64,000 bases of DNA. Origin: Pseudoips prasinana. Its lineage: Eukaryota > Arthropoda > Insecta > Lepidoptera > Nolidae. Positions 56,870 to 64,000 of the stretch are shown here, in pieces. The notes beneath the pieces are model-generated. The model was not told where the DNA came from. It made no database searches and was given only the letters and a program-made list of their open reading frames with translations. Positions within the stretch are counted from its first letter, which is position 1. Each line of letters opens with the position of its first letter. A program made the position numbers and the translations under genes. The stretch lies in the NCBI GenBank assembly GCA_951640165.1, contig OX621253.1, positions 33,673,969 to 33,737,968 of the forward strand, given 5' to 3'.

Positions 56870-57630
56870 CAGACAACCGATAGAGCATTATTGTGTTTGC
56901 CTACTAAATAATTACTCTAATTGAACCAAATCCCGTGTTCATGCCCGCTTGAGTATGTTTCGCCGGACCGTCTCAACTGGGTCGTGTTGAAACCGGTAGT
57001 AGATGAACCCACTGAGTTAGTTTCGCTGGGTCTTCTCAGTTGGGGCGCATTGGATCCGGTGGTAGCATTAAACCTACATCCATTGACAATATGTAGTAAA
57101 AATATTAGACTTAAACTAGATAATTAAACTTAAACATGATTAAGGGCAATAACTTGATACGAGCTAGCTAAATGTCATTGCTATTATAAAATAAATTTTA
57201 TATTAAAATGATTAATTTATTCGTACAGGTTTCGTTTTATCCGCGTTGGGTTTTTGTATCGATATTTTTTTTCAGAAAATATCTTCTTAATTATCTCTAC
57301 TATCTCAATTTTTTTTTTTTTACAATAATGGAAACATGCAATCATTGATGATGCAACCCATTTCTGTCCAACTGCCGGGTTCTCTCACAATGACAGGACA
57401 CGGGCTACTCCTACACGTACTCATTCAAGATTATCATTAGGTAATTATAAAATAATCTATTTACTCCAAACTGATGTAGGCTGATGCCTAGAAGACATCC
57501 AGTAATTGCCGTCAATGGCAAGTGCGCGCAGACAACTATTCAGCCATCCAATGCTACCAGCTCAATAGCGATTTGCTATCGACGAAGACGCAGCATCTGC
57601 TCTCGAGTAACACCTACCAATATTTTTGAT
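56870..57630. other. Intergenic, no gene seen
   Basis: Two short stretches at 56965-56990 and 57020-57060 resemble each other (GTTTCGCYGGRYC and similar), suggesting a small local duplication. No coding region. Confidence 0.3.
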
Positions 57631-57631
57631 A

Positions 57632-57702
57632 ATCATCATCATCATATCAGCCGAAAGACGTCAACTGCTGGACAAAGGCCTCCCCCAAAGATCTCCACAA
57701 TT
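57632..57702 (-). repeat. RTE 3'-end fragment, minus orientation
   Basis: AATCATCATCATCATATCAG is followed by CCGAAAGACGTCAACTGCTG and GACAAAGGCCTCCCCCAAAG. This is the reverse complement of the 3' terminus of the RTE at 55.31-55.38 kb with its (ATG)n tail. The fragment stops at 57702, where an inverted-repeat element starts. Confidence 0.85.
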
Positions 57703-58918
57703 GTCCGCGGTTGGGGACGTAACGCGCCGTCGGAAAATCTCACACTTGCGGCTTGTAAAAACTCTAGTGAAGACTTTTATTATTGTTCTAGTTATGCAGT
57801 TTTCAAGGATTAACCCTGTATTTGAATGAAGTTCCATAATACTTTGAAGTAGACACTTTTGTTTTTGATAATAAACCTAATAAATTAAGGTACACTCGGG
57901 CCTCCTAAAAGTTCTACGCCGTATCTAGTTTTAAAACTCTGAGCTCTATTAACTTCGAAAACCACCAAAACTACAAGCACAAAGCGGCGGGTTAGAATGA
58001 AATAAATACATCATATGGGTTTTTGAGGTATTTGGTATTTGTATTGTGATCGTTGTGTTTTATTTTGGTTACATATTTGTATGTGTCGTGCAAACATATC
58101 CTACGCTAATAAAGATGAAATTTAATTTCATAAGAATAAATGGACATATTGAATAGATCTTATTACCTACTATATACATTTAATTTACTATAAACAATTT
58201 AAAACAAAATTAGGTATATGGCTGCAAACTAAATGCTTCTAGAATATGAAAGACATGACATATATGATATAAAATTATAAATCAAGTACTAAATTATTAA
58301 TATATATTGGATAAGTGAATTTATAATATTTTGAATTCTTGACATTTAATATTCATAATAATTATAGTTATATGTTTAAACAATAGAGAATTATTATCCA
58401 TGCTGTATTATGATTTAATTGTGATGTTTATTAGGATATATTTTAAAGTTGTTAAGCCTGAATATTTGCATACCGTTATATAGGCAAAACATGCTGAACT
58501 TTATATTAAGATGTACCATCCTGTAACCATGTTTTATCGCAAATAAATGATCTTATCTTATCTTGTAACTATAGTGTGTGCAGTGTAGACAAAAACTTCT
58601 CTACAGCATTTGGTCCAACTAATTGCAGAAAATTTTCTTTTAATTACCCGATAAAATGATGCCGAATGTTCATAGCTCGAACTTAAAAGAGAATCTAGAG
58701 CCTATATATGAACGCTTGCAACGCCTAAAAGAAACCGTACACTACTACTTAACCCAACAACTATATGTATAAAAATAGATATTGCCCTATAATGAATTAT
58801 TTAAATTAATAACTTAAAATGTACACTGTAACACAAACAATAATAAAAGTCTTCACTAGAGTTGTTAGAAGTCGCAAGTGAGATTTTCCAACGGCGCGTG
58901 ACGTCCCCAGCCGCAGAC
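57703..58918. mobile_element. 1.2-kb element with about 85-bp terminal inverted repeats
   Basis: The left end (57703-57788) starts GTCCGCGGTTGGGGACGTAA. The right end, read inward, starts GTCTGCGGCTGGGGACGTCA. The arms remain alignable for about 85 bp (AAAATCTCAC, ACTCTAGTGAAGACTTTTAT). The interior is AT-rich without a transposase. It contains what looks like a LINE tail near 58535-58562 (CGCAAATAAATGATC then (TTATC)n), so a second element is probably nested in it. The superfamily is unassigned. Confidence 0.75.
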
Positions 58919-59176
58919 TACTTTGTTCGTCTTTCACTTACGATTGGCACCTTAATAAGCTTCAGATAATTGCTTCCACTGCGTGGGATAATCTTTGGGA
59001 CTTAGGCCAGGAACCAAGGGCATAAAGCTTCCACCTCGTGGGGCTTAGGCCTAAATTGTAAGCGAGTTGTTTACGCAAATATACACATTAAGCCTATTAA
59101 GTACGTACGTCGTTTTTCTTCGCTCCCTATCAACGGAAACTCTTCAACCTACTGTTACAACACCTTATTTTTTTTT

Positions 59177-59415
59177 CACAATGCCGTAGCCTAGTTGGTA
59201 GTGCTCCTGCCTACGAAGCTGGTGGTCCTGGGTTCGAATCCCGGTAAGTGCAAATATTTGTGTGATGAGCACGAATATTTGTTTCTGAGTCATGGATATG
59301 TATATAAGTATTTATCTATCTATATAAGTATGTATATCGTCACCTGGTACTCATAGTACAAGCTTGCTTAGTTTGGGGCTGGGATGATCTGGGTGACATT
59401 GTCCCTAGATATTAT
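59177..59415 (+). mobile_element. tRNA-derived SINE (type 2), copy without hairpin
   Basis: GCCGTAGCCTAGTTGGTAGT and GGGTTCGAATCCCGG form the tRNA-like head. The body GCAAATATTTGTGTGATGAG, GTATATAAGTATTTATCTAT and CTTGCTTAGTTTGGGGCTGG ends ACATTGTCCCTAGATATTAT with an (ATT)n tail. It is the undamaged counterpart of the copy at 19535-19800. Confidence 0.88.
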
Positions 59416-59439
59416 TATTATTTGACAAGCGCGTATATA

Positions 59440-60340
59440 GCTTTATAGATGAGGAATGAGATTGGTCAGTTACTCGGTCCCCTGCGTACGTCGGTCCCTG
59501 CTGCGGACGGCGCGCGGCGGCGGTGGGCTGGTGCAGTGATTGGTTGCTTCCTGCTCAACGCCTGGCCCCTGTCCGCACGTCTCGTCCTCGTGTCTGTTCT
59601 TGCACCATCTGCTTCACTAAAGTACCATAACATAACAACAACAATAAATAAATATATAAAATTAACCCCGCATTCGAATCTATTTACCTCTAATATTAAT
59701 AAGTTCCGCAGTTTTATTCCTTCATAAAAAAAAGTTCATAATTCTTTCAAGTACAGTTAACTTAGCGCTGCAATGATGTAAATCCAACAAAAATAGAAAT
59801 ATGAAAGGCCAAGTATGGGTTTGGTACTAACAAATCAGGTTTAGTGCGCGTCGTGCCGCCTACAATACTATACTACTAAAATCTAAGGGTGACCAATTAC
59901 ATTGTAGTTCTTTTAAGCATACCTGTAGGAATGCACGACTTCTTTTGATTTATTTCTCAGAAAATTTGTTTGAGTTATAACTTGACGGCAAATTTTTGGG
60001 TAGGTAGTATTTTTAACCTGTATTTAAATTTATAGACAAAAAAATAACAAACCAATACCGTCCGATCCAGTACTATGGCAACCAGAAAACTGATAAACTT
60101 CTATATTGTCTAAATAAAATGTTAAACCAAACACTGACTAACGTTATTACATCGCTGCCTATTCAATTAAAAAAACCATAAAAAACACCCTTTACAGATA
60201 TACACAACGCTATTTTATTGTATTCATTTTAATTTAGGTTAAACATGTGAAGTTTTTGACAAACATTTATTTGTAAGTTTGTATTGTTGCAGTGCCCTTA
60301 CAGGGTTCATGTCCGTGAAAACAATAAATAAATTGAAATT
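59440..60340. other. GC-rich patch, then AT-rich intergenic sequence
   Basis: The plus strand at 59455-59610 is GC-rich and includes GCGCGGCGGCGGTGGGC. It might be a promoter or untranslated exon, but no donor or start is convincing. The rest shows nothing. Confidence 0.35.
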
Positions 60341-60344
60341 GAAA

Positions 60345-60420
60345 ATCATACTGTGAGACATAGATTTGTCCTAGGTGGGGATCGATCCCACGACCTCTAG
60401 CTTAGCAGACAGGATCACTA
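60345..60420 (-). repeat. tRNA-like SINE fragment, minus orientation
   Basis: GATTTGTCCTAGGTGGGGAT and CGATCCCACGACCTCTAGC, then CAGACAGGATCACTA, match the copies at 4640 and 45300. On the minus strand this gives a B-box-like GTGGGATCGATCC. Confidence 0.6.
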
Positions 60421-60424
60421 AGAT

Positions 60425-60640
60425 TTTTTTTTAAAGACAACGTCCGTATTTGTGAATCTAATCCCTGTGTCGCGGGTTACTTTACAAACATATAATAGAC
60501 GGACACAAATTATATCTAGACTCAGAACAACTATTTGTGGATCAAACAAATAGTTATCCGGCGCGGGACTCGAACCCGCGACACGAAGCGGCGAAACGAC
60601 GGTCTTAGCCGCTGCGCCACACGTGCAGTCAACCACCTTG
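60425..60640 (-). mobile_element. tRNA-derived SINE (type 4), minus copy
   Basis: In minus orientation it reads ACGTGTGGCGCAGCGGCTAA (A box) and GTCGCGGGTTCGAGTCCCGC (B box), then a body with AACTATTTGT and CAAATAGTT as a 9-10-bp hairpin, and AGTAACCCGCGACACAGGG. It is the best-preserved member of this family in the window. It is not called as a tRNA, because a SINE body follows and siblings exist. Confidence 0.82.
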
Positions 60641-60649
60641 TGGACTAAG

Positions 60650-61195
60650 TTTTCAATTTTTGTGTAAAAATGAGACTGTTCAAACTTTAATAACTCCATA
60701 TTACGATAACAAACATGAATTTCATTAGTATTTAGTCTAAGTCATCAAGACCTTTTCGACTTCAAACTTGAAAGTTACGTGGCTTTTTGTGTTTTGGGGT
60801 GGTCAAAAGCAGTCAGGCCAAATGGATAGTTTAAATATTTTAACGACCCATTTGGAACTGCTGGGTATATCCCGACACACTGCCATGTGTCTAAATTTAT
60901 TGATACTTTTTTTTTTCAATACTGAGTGCGCCCACAACTTCGTGCTGGTTGTTCGGCCCGTTTATGCAACTCGACGAACGAACTCGAGTAGCTCGGGACA
61001 ACATTGTACTACTTGTCCCGAGCACCTTCTCTACACTCATAATCTTACCCACGAAGTACACATTTAGCTGAATCCATGTCAAGTACGGACTCTCACATGC
61101 AATTGAATCAAATCAGGAAGCGTCCAAATACTTTTTCAAGTGCACACTTTTACTTTATCATAATTACGAGATGAATATCGGATACGAATATAATT
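60650..61195. other. Intergenic, no gene seen
   Basis: A 99-codon plus-strand frame (60768-61067) is not supported by any recognised domain or splice site. Confidence 0.35.
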
Positions 61196-61198
61196 TCC

Positions 61199-61917
61199 TT
61201 AGGCTGATTTCATAGTCACGTAGTTCAAACGCGCCGCCGGTGAGACGCGCGCCGTCGGCCCGCGCTGGCGAAGCGCGCGCGGCCCGAGCTCCTCTACTGG
61301 CAGCTAGCGTTTCCGAGTGACGCGGGTCGCACGCGCTGTTGCGTACACTTAAATAAAACAGTGTTTTTTTGTTAAAACTGGCCACTAAGTCCAAAGACTG
61401 AGATGAAAAACTTGAGAGGTGTCAAGGGACACCCGGATGGAACGTAGTTCCTTTCGGTTAATTAGTGAAGGAATTGTAATATTTTTTTAAGTTATAATAT
61501 TATTTTTTTTATTATTAACAAATATAATGTAATATAAACTTAATCAGTAGGCTCAATTTTACTAATAAGCAAAAAAAGTGTCGTTACAACTTTTCGTCTT
61601 ATTTTTTTCCGTCTTTCGTAACGCGCGATAAGGAACTTCGTTCCAGAAATAAACGGACTACGTATTGCTAGGATACTGTTTATATTGCTATCATATTTTT
61701 TAATAATGCAAGGCCCAAATAATGTCAAAATTGGAGACCTCAAACCTTGTCAAAAATGAAAAAATAAATAGCTAAACTAGATTATACACAACTGTACATT
61801 GCAAAGAAACGCGCGATACTAAAACTCGTTTCACAGTGGTCCGCGCGTAAAACGCGCGCTGTTGAGACGCGCTGGCATCCGGCGCGTGCCGCGCGCGTCT
61901 CTCTGAAATCAGCCTTA
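61199..61917. mobile_element. About 0.7-kb inverted-repeat element with GC-rich ends
   Basis: AGGCTGATTTCA at 61201-61212 and its complement TGAAATCAGCCT at 61904-61915 form 12-bp terminal repeats. Each is followed inward by GC-rich sequence with GAGACGCGC words. The interior is AT-rich and non-coding. It fits a non-autonomous DNA transposon. The target duplication is unclear. Confidence 0.6.
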
Positions 61918-61919
61918 TT

Positions 61920-62530
61920 TCTACTCTGCAGTTATTTTTCGATAAAATACTTTTTCAGACGTTTTCGATCCTTTTTAATAATAATCATTATCATATATTT
62001 ATTTGCGAATTGCACCATTTTTTAGTTATTAAATTAAAAATACTTATAACGTGATTAAAACACATCGGTATAAGTTAGAGATTGTTTATTGGGTGGAACC
62101 CCGAAACACAGATTACACGTTATGATGTATCAATAAAATTACAACCTTTGCACTATAGACACGTACATTAGTCTCATTCGACTCTACTGACCCCGTAAAG
62201 CAAAGCATCTCGACTCAACTGACACCGTAAAACAAACATAATGTACTCTCGGCGGGGGCGAAGTGACGCGGCTTCTTACTATTACTATTCTGTATTTTAT
62301 TTTAGCTGTCCTTGTATGTCGGCTTGCTCTGAAACTGATCGCAGCGCTTCGGCGCCGCCGCCTGTCCGGTCCAATTGTCAAATCTCAACAATGAAATAAT
62401 CGATCCACTCGAACTCGCACCAAAATTAAATCTAAATCAGTACAGCCGTTTAGAAGGACTTCAGTGCCAAACATAAGAATTATACTGTTCATATGCTTTT
62501 GTCAGGTGCTTATTTTGAAAAGGTTTTTAA
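61920..62530. other. Intergenic, no gene seen
   Basis: No coding region. A weak fragment, CGAACTCGCACCAAAATTAA near 62410, may be a degraded repeat. Confidence 0.35.
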
Positions 62531-62614
62531 ACAAGACAACTGTCCGCATTATTGAGATGAATGTCGCGGAGTACTGTACAAACATATATTTGACGGACAC
62601 ACCGTAAGGCCATA

Positions 62615-63471
62615 GTTAGTTAGTTAGTTAGTTGGGCGATAGGTTTCCGCACTTAGCCTCCCAATTGGGCCATTGTGCGTGATACTTGTTTGGCTACTCG
62701 AACCATTTAAGTTCCATCCAGAAGTCCAGGAGACCACGAAAGCCTGGCTTGAGGGCCTCCTGCAGTGTCTTCGGATCATTCAGGAACTTTGCCCGTTGGT
62801 AAGCGACGCTCTTGCAGTGTAGCAGTACGTGTGCTGGTGTTTCTTCATTTTCAATGCACCCTCTGCACAGGGGGCTGTCCGTGACGCCAATCTTGAAGAG
62901 GTGTTTGTTTAGCGTGCAGTGTCCGGTAATTGTGCCTATCACCATGCGTAGATCCTTCCTGTTCAGGTGTAATAGATTACGCGACAGGCGTTTGTTCAGA
63001 GATGGTAGAAATTCTTTTGTCTGTCTGCATGATTCCAGATCTATCCACTCTTTTTCATGTTCTTGTGTGGTTTTCTCACACAGCCATGTTTTCAGTTGGT
63101 TAAAGGGTATGGGTACAATGGGTTCAGGTCCCATTGTTGTCGTTTCCGATCCCTTTCTTGCCAGCTGGTCCGCAGTGTCATTTCCTAGAGATCCACTGTG
63201 CCCTCTTATCCACTGTATTGTGACCTTGTTGGTTGTTGCGATCTTTTCAAGCGCACCGTGGCACTCCAGAATGAGTCCGCTGTTGAATTGGTTGCTCTTT
63301 AAGGCTTGAAGCACAGAGGCACTGTCTGAGATTATGCGTATGGATTTACCATGTACATCTCGAGACTTGACTGCTGTTGCTGCTAGTGTTATTCCTACGC
63401 ATTCCGCTTGGAAAATAGAATTTAGACTGCTAAGTGTTGTTGATATGTTGATGTTGAGGTCGTTGGAGAAG
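62615..63471 (-). mobile_element. 5'-truncated LINE inserted in a SINE, 16-bp target duplication
   Basis: ACACCGTAAGGCCATA is repeated at 62599-62614 and 63472-63487. The element between them has its 3' end on the left, with a (CTAA)n tail (four to five GTTA units at 62615-62632 on the plus strand), and a coding frame on the minus strand. 5' truncation and the tandem tail are hallmarks of target-primed reverse transcription. Confidence 0.9.
62694..63471 (-). CDS. RNase H and C-terminal zinc-like domain of a LINE polyprotein (partial)
   Basis: The frame is open from the truncation point at 63471 to the stop at 62694. The first codons still encode RNase H: SIFQAECVGITLAAT (catalytic E), SIRIISDSASVLQALKS (catalytic D) and VTIQWIRGHSGSLGNDTADQ (D/H region). 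A cysteine/histidine segment follows: TGHCTLNKHLFKIG, SPLCRGCIENEETPAHVLLH, CKSV. RNase H removes the RNA strand during LINE copying. Elements of the I/R1/Jockey group have this layout; the exact clade is unsettled. Only the first strand of RNase H and all upstream domains are lost. Confidence 0.85.
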
Positions 63472-63569
63472 ACACCGTAAGGCCATATTCAGAACAACAA
63501 TTTCGGGTCACACAAATTGTCGCACGAAGTGGCGAGGCGACTCGCTGCGCCACACTTGCAGTCAATCAG

Positions 63570-64000
63570 TCAGTTTATAAGCCAGGTTAGCCAGGTAGAG
63601 TTGTTGTAGTTCCGACTTGTTTACCCCATTTCCATCCAAACGCGGCCTCCAGGCGGTCTACAATACTGTCTATCTTAGCTTTAGCCTTGACGATTAACAA
63701 CACAACAGACCCTCCTCAATTGCAATAAGCTTGTTAATCTGCGTTAGTAATTTCTTACCACTCATTATATTACTTGTTAAATTATTATATTATTTCATTA
63801 GTATTGCATTCTAAAGTATTTTACCTATGTGCATTTTATATATCTTTATGTATGACTGGCCCCTTCCCACCTCCTACATAATTCGAGGACGGTAGCAGTA
63901 TGTACAGACGCCTCATTGATATTATATATTATAACTTTCTTCTAAAAATGTTGGACATGTATATGAGGTCAGTTCAAGTTCCCTCCTTTCAAAATTAGAT
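63570..64000. other. Intergenic, no gene seen
   Basis: No coding frame or element end could be supported up to the window edge. Confidence 0.4.

Larger units (their letters stand above)
62535..63565 (-). mobile_element. tRNA-derived SINE (type 4) split by a LINE
   Basis: The segments 62535-62614 and 63488-63565 together make a minus-orientation SINE: the body (GGAGTACTGTACAAACATAT, TGACGGACACACC) on the left and the head (CGCTGCGCCACACTTGCAGT) on the right. Its relatives at 60425 and 55785 are uninterrupted. The insert lies exactly at ACACCGTAAGGCCATA, which is present on both sides. Confidence 0.85.

Noticed and set aside
60550..60635. Well-preserved tRNA-like sequence on the minus strand
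   Set aside because: It is followed by a SINE body, and two other copies of the same unit occur in the window.
62812..63309. 165-codon plus-strand frame
   Set aside because: Antisense to the RNase H frame, which has catalytic motifs.

Overview
This window looks like nuclear DNA of a lepidopteran (moth or butterfly). It is AT-rich, has no operons or bacterial signals, and is dominated by transposable elements typical of Lepidoptera: tRNA-derived SINEs, RTE and CR1/Jockey-like LINEs, Tc1/mariner elements, a Helitron ending CTAG|T and many small inverted-repeat elements. Host coding sequence is sparse. Species and chromosome cannot be read from the sequence.

Layout. 1-6.6 kb: a 207-bp tandem duplication whose second copy was split by a 1.65-kb Tc1 (DD34E) element, an inverted repeat, a SINE with a perfect hairpin, and a 1.28-kb mariner (DD34D) with perfect ends. 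6.6-13.7 kb: SINE and LINE fragments and one non-autonomous Helitron. 13.8-17.1 kb: a LINE with an 845-codon open frame, meeting a decayed RTE fragment in the opposite orientation. 17-31 kb: SINEs, a DD41D transposase, LINE fragments, and four minus-strand candidate first exons (21.67, 21.77, 25.20 and 30.14 kb) that all end in phase 1 at good splice donors. 31-45 kb: mostly unannotated AT-rich sequence with GC-rich patches, a 0.4-kb inverted-repeat element and a few repeats. 45.6-47.3 kb: the best host gene, a three-exon plus-strand gene for a predicted 291-residue protein that I do not recognise. 48-64 kb: LINE fragments, a nearly complete RTE with two lesions, a 1.2-kb element with long inverted repeats, tRNA-derived SINEs, and a LINE inserted into one of those SINEs with a 16-bp target duplication.

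How the parts relate. The transposons are independent insertions, several of them nested. The plus-strand gene at 45.9-47.3 kb lies upstream of the minus-strand candidate first exons. Those exons would fit alternative promoters of one gene whose shared exons lie further left, possibly outside the window. That link is inference. A recurring structural theme is the hairpin: several tRNA-derived SINE copies carry long, nearly perfect inverted duplications directly next to the tRNA-like head.
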